From: Paenibacillus sp. FSL H7-0326
GTDB lineage: Bacteria > Bacillota > Bacilli > Paenibacillales > Paenibacillaceae
Direction: 5' to 3'
DNA length: 64,000 bases
Assembly: GCF_001955535.1 (NCBI RefSeq)
Contig: NZ_MPVN01000007.1
Coordinates: forward strand, 62,001 to 126,000
A model generated the notes under the pieces. It was not told the DNA's origin. It did no database searches and saw nothing but the letters and a program-made list of their open reading frames with translations. The translations under genes were made by a program, and so were the position numbers. This document shows, piece by piece, positions 37,584-46,357 of this stretch. The first letter of the stretch is position 1. Each line of letters opens with the position of its first letter.

Positions 37584-38384
37584 TTACTCTCCTGCTTGCT
37601 TTAAACTGTGAATAAATCGGGTAAACTCCGGATCGAACAGCCCCATGTTATAAAGGATTTGAATCGTCTTAAGACCTGAGAGATCTTTGTCATTGGATGT
37701 GCTCATCGCTCCTGCAGTCTTGGCTGCCTGCAGTGCGGCATGATAAGCATCCGGAGGCGTTTGATTCTGGGAGATGTTCACTCTCCGTTCAAGCGCAATG
37801 ATTCGCTGTTCAAGAGCAGATATAATCGCTGACTTTTCTTGGTCCTTCTGAAGAAGCTCCTCGACTTTAGACATCTCATCTGATTCCTCCAATCTCTGAA
37901 TTCTGCTGATTACAGCTTGCTGCTGCTGCCACGTCGGCCTCATGCCTGCCTGCAGCTGAGAAAGGCTCAGTCCAAACATCATCTCGAAGTGCGGATAGTC
38001 CTTGAATGAAGTCCAGTCACCGCCCCAGCTGAACCCCAGCAGCTTCGCTTGAGCAACGACCTCCGCCCAGTCAGATATACCATCATAGTCATCATCAGCG
38101 CTCATGTTGTAGCCGCTCTTGACAAGAACAAAATCAATAGCAAGCCCGTAGTTATGATTGGACTGGCCAGGCTTAGCATTTGTGACAATGGGGCCAGGCT
38201 TCGTTCTGCCTTGCTCGTACAGACGCTGCTGCTCAGCTGCACTTCTGTAGCCTGCCGTAAGTCTCATTTCCACACCTTCAGCATAGCAACGCTCAATCAG
38301 CTTCTCCGCTGCAAGCTTCACAGCGGGCAGTAACCCGACGAGATAAGCTGCAGACCTGGCTTTCAGCTCCGCCAATGCAGCCAT
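37584..38384 (-). CDS. M15-family cell-wall peptidase with extra C-terminal domain
   Basis: 266 residues. The M15/VanY-like catalytic part holds LTAGYRSAAEQQRLYEQGR, the zinc motif SNHNYGLAIDF and PHFEM. These match L-alanyl-D-glutamate peptidases such as CwlK and phage endolysin Ply500. The last 110 residues form a coiled coil (EELLQKDQEKSAIISALEQR) and a small tail seen in phage-type endolysins. There is no signal peptide, as for holin-dependent lysins, but no phage genes adjoin. GGAGG precedes the start. Confidence 0.82.
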   Translation of the reverse strand: MAALAELKARSAAYLVGLLPAVKLAAEKLIERCYAEGVEMRLTAGYRSAAEQQRLYEQGRTKPGPIVTNAKPGQSNHNYGLAIDFVLVKSGYNMSADDDYDGISDWAEVVAQAKLLGFSWGGDWTSFKDYPHFEMMFGLSLSQLQAGMRPTWQQQQAVISRIQRLEESDEMSKVEELLQKDQEKSAIISALEQRIIALERRVNISQNQTPPDAYHAALQAAKTAGAMSTSNDKDLSGLKTIQILYNMGLFDPEFTRFIHSLKQAGE

Positions 38385-38531
38385 GCACTACACCTCCAAG
38401 TTAGGATCTAATCCATAACACCATATGGCGATCATGCTACAGCATATAGTCAAGCCATCATTTTAGTGTGATACGCCTGCCTATCTTGTGATCCAAAAAC
38501 GCAGAATTGGTGGATATGTCTTGCCCTGTGT

Positions 38532-38960
38532 TTACTTGATTGCAACAAGGATAGCCCCGAGCGCGATGAGTGCGACCCCTATACCATTTAGCCAAGATAT
38601 TTTCTCACCCAAAAAGACAACCGCAAGAATGACTGCAATTACAACGCTAAATTTATCAATTGGACCCACCTGAGACACCTTGCCGTACTTGAGAGCCAGA
38701 AAATAAAACAACCAGGATAACGCTCCAGCTACCCCGCTAAGAACGATGAAGCTCAGTGCTTTTTTCTGTGTCAGTATTTCACCAACTTCAGCAAATTTAC
38801 CTTGTACAGCAATAACACCGATTAAAAATAATGCCATGATGACGGAACGAATGGCGGTGGCTGAATTAGAATCGATGTTCTCTAATCCCATCTTGCCAAA
38901 GATCGCAACAAGGGCAGCGGTAATAGCAGACAATATGGAATATAGAAGCCACATGGGCAT
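38532..38960 (-). CDS. EamA-family small transporter
   Basis: 142 residues with one EamA unit of about five membrane segments (LLYSILSAITAALVAIFGKM, FSVVIAVILAVVFLGEKIS, IGVALIALGAILVA). Single-unit EamA proteins are thought to work as dimers that export metabolites. AAGGAGGATGACAAC before ATG 38960 sets the start; the frame itself opens at 39029. Confidence 0.83.
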   Translation of the reverse strand: MPMWLLYSILSAITAALVAIFGKMGLENIDSNSATAIRSVIMALFLIGVIAVQGKFAEVGEILTQKKALSFIVLSGVAGALSWLFYFLALKYGKVSQVGPIDKFSVVIAVILAVVFLGEKISWLNGIGVALIALGAILVAIK

Positions 38961-39159
38961 GTTGTCATCCTCCTTCACTACATTTTTTCTGTATAATAAG
39001 TATGGTCGAATATGCCATTTTCTACGCAAGCTTCAAAGAGCAGCAACCGCCTGGTGCCGAATTACCGGTTGGCATTCTTAGCGGCTCTCTGGTCGTGCTC
39101 AATCCTGCAAATGGCTTGTGACAGAACGGATCAGCGCATGGAGATAGATCAAAAACAAA

Positions 39160-39193
39160 GAAGACCCTTCGCACATTGGTGCGGAGGGTCTTC
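39160..39193 (-). terminator. Terminator after butanediol dehydrogenase gene
   Basis: 15-bp stem GAAGACCCTTCGCAC / GTGCGGAGGGTCTTC with one wobble. On the minus strand it is followed by a T-rich run (TTTGTTTTT). Confidence 0.85.
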
Positions 39194-39221
39194 GAATCTA
39201 GAATAACAATTGGCAACTGAA

Positions 39222-40259
39222 TTACACAATTTCGACCAATATTTTGGCCTGGCTCTTGTCTTTCACCAATAGCTCAAGTCCATCCTCAATAATCTGATCC
39301 AGTGTAATCTTCTTCGTGATGACTTTCTTCACATCTAACTTTCCTTCAGCAATGAGCGAAATCACTTCAGGGAAGATATGACGATAGGCAAGGATAGACG
39401 TGATATTTGCTTCCTTAGTCATGAGCTGCATCATATCTACAGTTGGATTCTGCGCAAATGCAGCGATGACCATGACCTCGCCGCCCTTTTTGACAACGGA
39501 TAGGGCACTGTTGAATGTCGGTTGAACACCGGCTGCTTCATAAGCGACTTCAACCCCTCCGGCATCATTGATGATATCTACCGGATTATCCTTTAAGCTG
39601 TTAATTGGTACAGCGCCTAAAGAGGCAGCCAGCTCCAAGCGTTCATCGGATACGTCGATAGCATAGATGCGCGCAGCTCCTGCGGATTTGGCAGACAAGA
39701 TCGTAAGAAGTCCAATAGGTCCAGCTCCGAATACAGCAACATTATTTCCTACCTTCAACTTGCTTTGACGTACTGCATGTAGAGCGACTGCCGTAGGTTC
39801 AACGAGCGCACCTTCCTCGAACGATACCTGATCGTTCAGCTTATGAAGCATGTAAGGCTCGACGAGCACATATTCAGCGAACCCTCCATCCGCATTTAGG
39901 CCGATAAATCCGAATTGATTACACTGATTGTAGTTTCCTTTTCTGCAATTCTCACATTGGCCGCAATAGATAAGTGGTTCGATGGCCACTCGATCCCCGA
40001 CGTTATAACCTGTGACTTCTGCACCGATATCCTCAATCACTCCAGAGAATTCGTGACCGAGCGTAAGCGGAGCCATTTCACCGGATATCGGGTGAGGAGT
40101 ACCTGTCTGAACTCCAATCCCATGGTGATAAGCATGAAGGTCACTGCCGCATATACCTGCAAACTTCACTTTTACTTTAACCTTGCCTGCAGGTGTTGCA
40201 GGAATTTCTCTCTCTTCAAGGCGTACATCTTTAATATCATAGAATACAGCTGCTTTCAT
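39222..40259 (-). CDS. Zinc-dependent 2,3-butanediol dehydrogenase-like enzyme
   Basis: About 345 residues, medium-chain dehydrogenase. Catalytic zinc: FAGICGSDLHAY and LGHEFSGVIED. Structural zinc: CGQCENCRKGNYNQC. Coenzyme fold: AVFGAGPIGLLT. The insert HHGIGVQTGTPHPISGEMAP is typical of (R,R)-butanediol dehydrogenases (BdhA/ButB), which convert acetoin and butanediol with NAD. Start at 40259 after AAGGGGATG. Divergent LysR regulator at 40391 probably controls it. Confidence 0.88.
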   Translation of the reverse strand: MKAAVFYDIKDVRLEEREIPATPAGKVKVKVKFAGICGSDLHAYHHGIGVQTGTPHPISGEMAPLTLGHEFSGVIEDIGAEVTGYNVGDRVAIEPLIYCGQCENCRKGNYNQCNQFGFIGLNADGGFAEYVLVEPYMLHKLNDQVSFEEGALVEPTAVALHAVRQSKLKVGNNVAVFGAGPIGLLTILSAKSAGAARIYAIDVSDERLELAASLGAVPINSLKDNPVDIINDAGGVEVAYEAAGVQPTFNSALSVVKKGGEVMVIAAFAQNPTVDMMQLMTKEANITSILAYRHIFPEVISLIAEGKLDVKKVITKKITLDQIIEDGLELLVKDKSQAKILVEIV

Positions 40260-40357
40260 ATGAGTCATCCCCTTAACAATCATGAATATTGATAACGATT
40301 ACAATTTGATTATACCTTGAGTTACATAATAAGATATAATTAACGTTTGTAATAACC

Positions 40358-40376
40358 CTATTAGTATGGCTAATAG
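40358..40376. promoter_or_regulatory. LysR-type operator candidate
   Basis: CTATTAG-tatgg-CTAATAG is a perfect 7-bp inverted repeat with a T-N11-A core, placed 15 bases before the LysR gene in the divergent spacer. This is the textbook form of a LysR regulatory site. Confidence 0.55.
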
Positions 40377-40390
40377 TAAAGGAGCATCAA

Positions 40391-41299
40391 ATGGATATTG
40401 AACAGCTAGAATATATCGTTGAAATTGCGAAATCCGGTTCCTTCTCGGCTGCTGCCCATCAGCTGCATATCACCCAATCTGCACTATCTCAATCCGTCTC
40501 CAAATTAGAGGAGGAACTCGGATTGACCCTTTTTAAGCGTTCATACGCGGGAGCTGAAGTCACGGAGGAAGGCAGAAGGATACTGAATAAAGCGATGGAG
40601 GCAATTCAGACCATAGACGAAATTAAGGAGCTGTCCCGCTTCGAGAGCAATCGAATTCGTGGTGAGCTGAATGTCGCTGCCTTTCCAGGTGTAATGCCTG
40701 TACTGGTTCGTTGTCTTGCGGCTATCAAACAAGATTATCCCTTGGTTCAAATTAATATTGAAGAGAATACCTCAAACCTCATTCTGGAGGAAATCAAGCT
40801 GAATCGTGTCGGGCTGGGTCTCATCGCGATGTACAAGAAGGACATCGAACAGCTCGCAGGACTTGTATTTGAACCGATCGTTCAAGGAAAATTTGTCATT
40901 TGTGCGAACAAAAATTCAGATATCGCAAAGCATAAATCGATTCATCCCAAAGATTTGGTCAAATATTCATTTGCCCTGTTCAACGATGTATTTGTTGACG
41001 ATTTTCTCGCAGAACATCAGGCCAATTATGGTGAATTGCCGATTCTATTCCAAACCAATAATGGGGAGGCGATCAGAACGGCGCTTGAGGAAAATATGGC
41101 GGTCACGATCGGTCATGATTTTTCATTCTTTGGTCAGCGGAAATGGTTATCAGATCAGTATGCTTTAATTGAAATCAAGCCGATTGAAACTCCTGCTATG
41201 CAGGTAGGCTGGATTCGATCAGAGAAGAATCATATGACGCTGCTGCACCAGCTGTGCATGATGAAGTTTGACCAGGAATTTAACAGAGCGAAGCTCTAG
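40391..41299 (+). CDS. LysR-family transcriptional regulator
   Basis: 302 residues. N-terminal winged helix: QLEYIVEIAKSGSFSAAAHQ, LHITQSALSQSVSKLEEELG, LFKR. The rest is the periplasmic-binding-like effector domain. AAAGGAG precedes ATG 40391. Divergent from the butanediol dehydrogenase gene, its probable target. Confidence 0.92.
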   Translation: MDIEQLEYIVEIAKSGSFSAAAHQLHITQSALSQSVSKLEEELGLTLFKRSYAGAEVTEEGRRILNKAMEAIQTIDEIKELSRFESNRIRGELNVAAFPGVMPVLVRCLAAIKQDYPLVQINIEENTSNLILEEIKLNRVGLGLIAMYKKDIEQLAGLVFEPIVQGKFVICANKNSDIAKHKSIHPKDLVKYSFALFNDVFVDDFLAEHQANYGELPILFQTNNGEAIRTALEENMAVTIGHDFSFFGQRKWLSDQYALIEIKPIETPAMQVGWIRSEKNHMTLLHQLCMMKFDQEFNRAKL

Positions 41300-41333
41300 A
41301 TCAGGATATAATAACGATGCAGGAGTGAGAAGT

Positions 41334-41759
41334 ATGGAAGGATTTTTTCAGCGTTATCTTGGTCTATATCGGCCTATTATTACGAAGCTCAATGATTTGA
41401 TGAGCAGTTACGAGCTCTCGTATTCTTTATGGCAGGTGATTTATTATTTGAAAAACAATGGACCAGACACGCTAATTGCTATTTCAGCGTACTATCAGGT
41501 GGAGAAACCGACGATTACAAGAAGAGTACATCGACTTCAGGAGCTGAACATTGTGCGTCAGATTCCCGGTAAAGATAAACGGGAGAAAATAATTGAGCTC
41601 ACCGAATCTGGTGAAGCCATCTATCTAGAGTGCAGACAGCAAATAACAGCCTTAGAGCTCCGTATTATGGAGGGGATTACTCCAGCGCAGCAGGAAGCGT
41701 TATTCGAGGCCATACCACTGCTTCGTCAGAATATGGTAAATACAAGAGAAGATGCGTAA
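41334..41759 (+). CDS. MarR-family transcriptional regulator
   Basis: 141 residues: winged helix DTLIAISAYYQVEKPTITRR, wing IPGKDKREKIIELTESG. AGGAG at 41321-41325 places the start at 41334, 34 bases after the LysR gene, suggesting co-transcription. Target unknown. Confidence 0.87.
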   Translation: MEGFFQRYLGLYRPIITKLNDLMSSYELSYSLWQVIYYLKNNGPDTLIAISAYYQVEKPTITRRVHRLQELNIVRQIPGKDKREKIIELTESGEAIYLECRQQITALELRIMEGITPAQQEALFEAIPLLRQNMVNTREDA

Positions 41760-41859
41760 GACAAGTATGATGGTTGCAGGAAATGCATCTCGAGATACAT
41801 CGTAGCTACAAGTGCCGCAAAGGCAGGCTTCAATCTAATATAGTACTCGTAAAGGGCGC

Positions 41860-41885
41860 AGAAGCAAATCTGTGCTTCTTTTTTG
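41860..41885 (+). terminator. Terminator after MarR gene
   Basis: AGAAGCA / TGCTTCT stem with T-run. Confidence 0.7.
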
Positions 41886-42056
41886 TTGATCCAAATCTAG
41901 GAAAGTTGAAAATCCAGATTATGGTTGACGGATGAAGAGAGCAGAGTGTATAGTGTGTATATTGATATGCACAGTTAATTCTTTTAACAAGTGTTTTATC
42001 AAGTAGGTTGAAGCAATACATACATTTTAAAATGGATTCAGAGGAGAAGCTAACCT

Positions 42057-43256
42057 ATGATGAGAAGGAAAAAATCATCCATTATTGCCGTACTATTATC
42101 CGCAAGCATGCTCGTGCTTCCTGTCGTTCCTGCGGCGGCAGCTGTTCCTGACACGGATATTGAAGTGAACGGACATGAGATTGATTTTACGAGCAGACTG
42201 CCATTGATTCAAAAAGGAATTACATATGCACCTCAAGGGGATCTGCTCAAAGCACTCAATGCAACACTCATTCAATCCGATAAGACAGGAACAATTACCG
42301 TACTTGTGGATAATGAACAGCTAACGGTAAATGCGAAGACAAAGATTGTGAATGGTACTACCTATGTTCCTGTACGCGTGGTTAGTGAGCAGATGGGCTA
42401 CAAGGTAGAATGGGATCCTGCAACCCGCACGATCATTCTAACTACAGGAGGCAAGGGCTTCTTGTGGGAAGTAAGCAATGGGGACAATACAGTGTACCTC
42501 GTGGGATCAATGCATATTGCTGATGACAGCTTCTATCCATTAGACCCATCCTATGAAATTGCATTCGAGGATTCAGAGTATCTGGGCGTAGAGATTGACC
42601 TGACCCAAGCACAGGATGAAACCATGCAGAAAATGATGCTGGATCTCGGAATGTATCAGGATGGAACGACTCTAAAGGATCATATTTCCAGCAAAACCTA
42701 TGAGCAGCTTGGCGAAATCCTTGCTGAGAACGGTCTGGAGAAAGACGTGTTAGACGGCTATAAGCCATGGGTTGTTGAAATAACGATGTCACAGCTTAAA
42801 TCCATGGAAGCCGGGTATCAAGGGGAGATCGGCATTGATCTTCATTTCCTGCAAAAAGCTATTGAACGCAAAATGCCTATCATCGAGCTTGAATCCTATC
42901 AGTCCCAGCTGGAGCTGTTAAGCGGATTCTCAGGTGAGCTGCAAGAGGAGAATTTGAAATCCGTTCTAGATAACTACCATCTGGTCGATGATTCTGTCGA
43001 TCAAATGGCGGAGATGTGGAAGCTAGGTGACGAAGAGGCACTGCTCGAAATTACAAATAGCATGAAGGCGAATGAAGAGTACTACAACGGTATGCTGGTA
43101 GACCGTAATTTGAAGATGGCGGACAAAATTGAAGGATATTTAACTGCAGAAGATGAAGCAGATTACTTTATCGTCGTAGGAGCAGCTCATTATGCAGGTG
43201 AAGACGGCATCGTGAAGCTCCTGCAGGATCGTGGCTACACGGTAACTCGCAAATAA
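42057..43256 (+). CDS. Secreted TraB/GumN-family protein with copper-amine-oxidase-like N-domain
   Basis: 399 residues. Signal peptide 1-29 (ending PAAAAVP). Residues about 35-130 are a copper-amine-oxidase N-terminal-like domain (DIEVNGHEI, VNGTTYVPVRVVSEQMGYKV), common on the Paenibacillus cell surface. From 135 on it is TraB/GumN: YLVGSMHIADDSFYPL, GVEIDL, EIGIDLHFLQKAIERKMPI and VVGAAHYAGEDGIVKLL. The family may be metal-dependent proteases with paired Gly-x-x-His motifs, both present here. GAGGAGAAG precedes the start. Confidence 0.85.
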   Translation: MMRRKKSSIIAVLLSASMLVLPVVPAAAAVPDTDIEVNGHEIDFTSRLPLIQKGITYAPQGDLLKALNATLIQSDKTGTITVLVDNEQLTVNAKTKIVNGTTYVPVRVVSEQMGYKVEWDPATRTIILTTGGKGFLWEVSNGDNTVYLVGSMHIADDSFYPLDPSYEIAFEDSEYLGVEIDLTQAQDETMQKMMLDLGMYQDGTTLKDHISSKTYEQLGEILAENGLEKDVLDGYKPWVVEITMSQLKSMEAGYQGEIGIDLHFLQKAIERKMPIIELESYQSQLELLSGFSGELQEENLKSVLDNYHLVDDSVDQMAEMWKLGDEEALLEITNSMKANEEYYNGMLVDRNLKMADKIEGYLTAEDEADYFIVVGAAHYAGEDGIVKLLQDRGYTVTRK

Positions 43257-43312
43257 AGCACTGGCCATAATTTAGTTCATTAATCCATCATAACCCTCGA
43301 ATATCGTTAGGT

Positions 43313-43356
43313 AACCATCCTTCACTGGAAATTGCTCTGGGGGGATGGTTTTTTTA
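43313..43356 (+). terminator. Terminator after TraB-family gene
   Basis: AACCATCC / GGATGGTT stem with a 22-base loop and seven T. Confidence 0.75.
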
Positions 43357-43478
43357 TGGCGTTCACCTTTTTCATAGGATCGTCCAGTACTTGGTTTTAA
43401 AACGAAAATTTTAGGTTACAAAGAAGAGAGCTGCACCTTTACTATATCCTAATGCTGTAACTTAAGGAGGTACTATTC

Positions 43479-44381
43479 ATGACAAATCAAGATCAATATA
43501 TGATGCAGGATCCAACGACACAGTATCCGAAGGCTACACCAGAGTGGAAGCAGAAGCAGCCTGAGCCGGGTATTCAATCGAAGATGGAGCCTGTTCCGGA
43601 TTGCGGAGAGACCAGCTATCGCGGAACAGGACGTCTCAAAGGCCGTAAAGCGGTTGTTACAGGAGCAGACAGCGGAATTGGACGTGCTGCAGCCATTGCC
43701 TATGCACGCGAAGGGGCAGATGTAGTGCTGTCTTATCTTCCTGAAGAGGAATCCGATGCCAAAGAAGTTGTGAAGCTGATTGAAGAGGCAGGTCAGAAGG
43801 CCATTGCCATTCCTGGTGATCTTAAGGACGAAGCCTACTGCGTGAAGCTGATTGAAAGTGCGGTCAAAGAGCTGGGAGGGATCGATATCCTGGCGAATGT
43901 CGCAGGTAAGCAGCAATATGTGGAGCAGATCGAGGATCTCACAACAGAGCAATTCGATGCAACCTTTAAGACAAATGTGTATTCCATGTTCTGGCTGTGC
44001 AAAGCGGCGGTGAAGCATATGAAGCCGGGAAGCTCCATTATTAACACTTCCTCCATTCAAGCTTATAAACCATCGCCAATATTGCTGGATTACGCAACAA
44101 CGAAGACCGCGATTAATACATTTAGCAAAGCGTTGGCCCAGCAGGTAGGAAGCAAAGGGATTCGTGTAAATGTGGTGGCGCCGGGACCGGTATGGACTCC
44201 ACTTCAGATCGTAGGCGGTCAACCGACAGAGAAGCTCGCTGAATTTGGTTCAACCACGCCGCTTGGTCGTGCGGGACAGCCTGCTGAAATGGCTTCGTCC
44301 TATGTATTCCTCGCGAGTCAGGAATCGAGCTATATTACCGGTGAGACGATTAATGCCAACGGTGGAACACCTACACCATAA
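43479..44381 (+). CDS. SDR-family oxidoreductase (general-stress YhxC/YhdF-like)
   Basis: 300 residues. A proline-rich N-terminal extension of about 45 residues precedes GRKAVVTGADSGIGRAAAIA (nucleotide binding). NVAGKQQY, INTSSIQAYKP and catalytic LDYATTKTA (Tyr and Lys) follow, with the C-terminal YITGETINANGGTP. The length and extension match Bacillus stress dehydrogenases YhxC, YdaD and YhdF. Substrate unknown. Confidence 0.9.
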   Translation: MTNQDQYMMQDPTTQYPKATPEWKQKQPEPGIQSKMEPVPDCGETSYRGTGRLKGRKAVVTGADSGIGRAAAIAYAREGADVVLSYLPEEESDAKEVVKLIEEAGQKAIAIPGDLKDEAYCVKLIESAVKELGGIDILANVAGKQQYVEQIEDLTTEQFDATFKTNVYSMFWLCKAAVKHMKPGSSIINTSSIQAYKPSPILLDYATTKTAINTFSKALAQQVGSKGIRVNVVAPGPVWTPLQIVGGQPTEKLAEFGSTTPLGRAGQPAEMASSYVFLASQESSYITGETINANGGTPTP

Positions 44382-44411
44382 GGTGCAACACCCATGATCG
44401 ATATCTACACA

Positions 44412-44447
44412 AAAAGAACGGGATCTTCATCAGATCACCGTTCTTTT
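44412..44447. terminator. Bidirectional terminator between SDR gene and secreted protein gene
   Basis: AAAAGAACGG / CCGTTCTTTT with inner GATCT / AGATC pairing. The convergent genes share it. Confidence 0.8.
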
Positions 44448-44479
44448 GTGTGATAAATCATTTGATTAGTAGAACGTCC

Positions 44480-45076
44480 TTATTTATAGCCCAGCTGTTC
44501 AGCATATTCATCGAATTCTTGCTTGGACTGCTCAATCAATTCTTGACCCGTTTTCACCTTGGCATTACCTTGGGTGAGCAGGGTACGGTTGATGGTGTAT
44601 TTAGATAGTGCACGCTTATACAGAAGGTATCCTTCGAGCTGGTTGTAGCTTCCTCGAGTTAATTTGTTATGGATTTTTTGCAGCTCCGCATTTTCCGGCT
44701 TGATCTGCTTCAGCTGTGACACATATTTTGTATAATTAGGCACCACTGTATTGTTCAGTTTCAGGAACAAGGATTTACGGTTTGAAGAGGTTATGTAAAA
44801 CGTACTTGGTAGTGCAGCAAAAGCTTTTTCCTCGTACTGTGCAATCGCAAGCAACTGATCGAGATAACTCTCAAAATCCAGCTGTTCAGCGGTTAATTCA
44901 ACTTCTTCGTCCTCGCTAATTACAGAATCATCGGTTTGGTTTGGCGTACTCGATTCGCTGGTCTCTGTTGTGCCTTCGACTACTGTTGCTGCAAGAGAAA
45001 CAGAAGGAAGGAGCGTGCTCGCGGTAAATACCGCACTTAATGCCAAAGCGAGTAACCAAGTTTTGTTCTTTTTCAT
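44480..45076 (-). CDS. Secreted protein of unknown function
   Basis: 198 residues with a clear signal peptide (LLALALSAVFTASTLLPSVSLA, cleavage near 29), an acidic Ser/Thr-rich stretch to about 60, then a helical domain of about 135 residues rich in Lys, Leu and Tyr. No known family seen. Single gene with an AT-rich upstream region. Confidence 0.72.
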   Translation of the reverse strand: MKKNKTWLLALALSAVFTASTLLPSVSLAATVVEGTTETSESSTPNQTDDSVISEDEEVELTAEQLDFESYLDQLLAIAQYEEKAFAALPSTFYITSSNRKSLFLKLNNTVVPNYTKYVSQLKQIKPENAELQKIHNKLTRGSYNQLEGYLLYKRALSKYTINRTLLTQGNAKVKTGQELIEQSKQEFDEYAEQLGYK

Positions 45077-45305
45077 CTTTCATAACTCCCATTCTATGTT
45101 GTTTTTAAACACTTGGATAATTTAACATAATCCATCATGATATTTACAGGAAATCATTTACATATAACGTAAAATAGTTCTCATAACTTCCTGTTTACAC
45201 ATTTCCGAAGGAGCAGGGGACTTACGAATGAGTTAACATGACATGGATAAATAGGCAAGTGGTCTCACTAGATATAGGGTGAAAAACTAAAATCAGATTG
45301 ACATT

Positions 45306-45342
45306 AACGATATATCGCTATATTATTACGATATATCGTTAA
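45306..45342 (+). promoter_or_regulatory. Two palindromic operator-like sites before padR gene
   Basis: The palindrome CGATATATCG occurs twice, at 45308-45317 and 45329-45338, centres 21 bases apart (two helical turns), each within a longer near-palindrome TTAACGATATATCG / TTACGATATATCGTTAA. The second abuts the ribosome binding site, as expected for autorepression. The rest of 45077-45305 shows nothing identifiable. Confidence 0.6.
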
Positions 45343-45359
45343 AGAGGAGTGGATGTCAT

Positions 45360-46046
45360 ATGAAGTTTCAAGACGGACACAGGAAGCGGAGACATTTTGC
45401 AGGGCACCGGGATTTTCTTGTTGAAGGTCACTTCGAAGGTAATGATGTAAAGCACCGGCATGGAGGCTCACGCGGAGAGCATCGAGGCGGACGAGGGGAA
45501 GGCCGACATCGTTTCTTTGGGAGAGGTGAATTCAAATTTGCTTTGCTGGAGTTATTAGTATCTGAGCCGATGCATGGTTATCAGTTAATTAAGGCGATGG
45601 AAGAAAAGACAGGTGGTCTGTACGTTCCCAGTGCAGGATCCGTATATCCTAATCTGCAGCTGTTAGAAGACATGAAGCTGATCAGAAATACAGATACGGA
45701 TGGAAAGAAGCTGTATCATATTACCGAGGAAGGCTTAGCTGTATTGGCAGATAGAAAGAAGGCTCAAGATCAACCTGGCGAGCATTGGGAAGAGCGTAGA
45801 CGTCATCTGCGTCCGGAAAAAGAAGCAGGAAGACACCATCTACGAGGCTTAATGAAGGAGCAGCCAGAACTTTTGTTTCTTATGGCGGATGCTGTAAAAG
45901 AAATCAACCTTAATCCGGAATCAGCGCAGGCTGCTAAGATTAAAGAACTTATGGATCAATTTCAAACACAACTGAGTGAAATCTTAGGAGCTCAACAGAA
46001 TAATACGCATCGTGAAGATGAAGCTGCAAGTAACGACTTAGAATGA
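45360..46046 (+). CDS. PadR-family transcriptional regulator with His/Arg/Gly-rich N-terminal arm
   Basis: 228 residues. The first 55 are very basic and rich in His, Arg and Gly (KFQDGHRKRRHFAGHRD and HGGSRGEHRGGRGEGRHR). The PadR winged helix follows (FALLELLVSEPMHGYQLIKA, GGLYVPSAGSVYPNLQLLED, YHITEEG), then a C-terminal helical dimerisation part. GAGGAGTGGATGTCAT precedes the start. The arm may bind metal or DNA. Probably autoregulated through the palindromes just upstream. Confidence 0.87.
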   Translation: MKFQDGHRKRRHFAGHRDFLVEGHFEGNDVKHRHGGSRGEHRGGRGEGRHRFFGRGEFKFALLELLVSEPMHGYQLIKAMEEKTGGLYVPSAGSVYPNLQLLEDMKLIRNTDTDGKKLYHITEEGLAVLADRKKAQDQPGEHWEERRRHLRPEKEAGRHHLRGLMKEQPELLFLMADAVKEINLNPESAQAAKIKELMDQFQTQLSEILGAQQNNTHREDEAASNDLE

Positions 46047-46065
46047 TAGACAACGCTTTCACAAT

Positions 46066-46095
46066 AAAACCGCATGACAAATGCGGTTTTTTTTG
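46066..46095 (+). terminator. Terminator after padR gene
   Basis: AAAACCGCAT / ATGCGGTTTT perfect stem and T-run. Confidence 0.9.
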
Positions 46096-46210
46096 TACAG
46101 AAATATGAAGCAGATCTACGGATGATAAAATCATTGAAGAGTTGAAACTGTTGCTTCATTTATAGTGTTAACTTAGAAGATACATAATTAAATCATTCGG
46201 GAGTGATTTC

Positions 46211-46357
46211 ATGTCGATTATATTAATCCTCATGGCTATAGTACTGACCATCGAAGTAGTTGCCATTGAAGTAAATATGAAAAGAAAAATGGAAAACGAT
46301 AAATTGATGCTGGAACGACTTGATCAGATCATTGATGAGCTGCAACGTTTGAAATGA
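46211..46357 (+). CDS. Small membrane-anchored coiled-coil protein (48 aa)
   Basis: 48 residues: hydrophobic helix SIILILMAIVLTIEVVAI, then a charged amphipathic stretch (MKRKMENDKLMLERLDQIID) likely to form a coiled coil on the inside of the membrane. GGGAGTG lies 6 bases before ATG 46211. No family recognised. Confidence 0.55.
   Translation: MSIILILMAIVLTIEVVAIEVNMKRKMENDKLMLERLDQIIDELQRLK

Noticed and set aside
37584..38384. Prophage around the M15 lysin
   Set aside because: Neighbours are a chemoreceptor-like gene and an EamA transporter; no structural, holin or integrase genes.
43473..44222. 249-codon open frame on the minus strand
   Set aside because: Opposite the SDR oxidoreductase gene, composition unlike a protein (very Cys/His-rich); a shadow.
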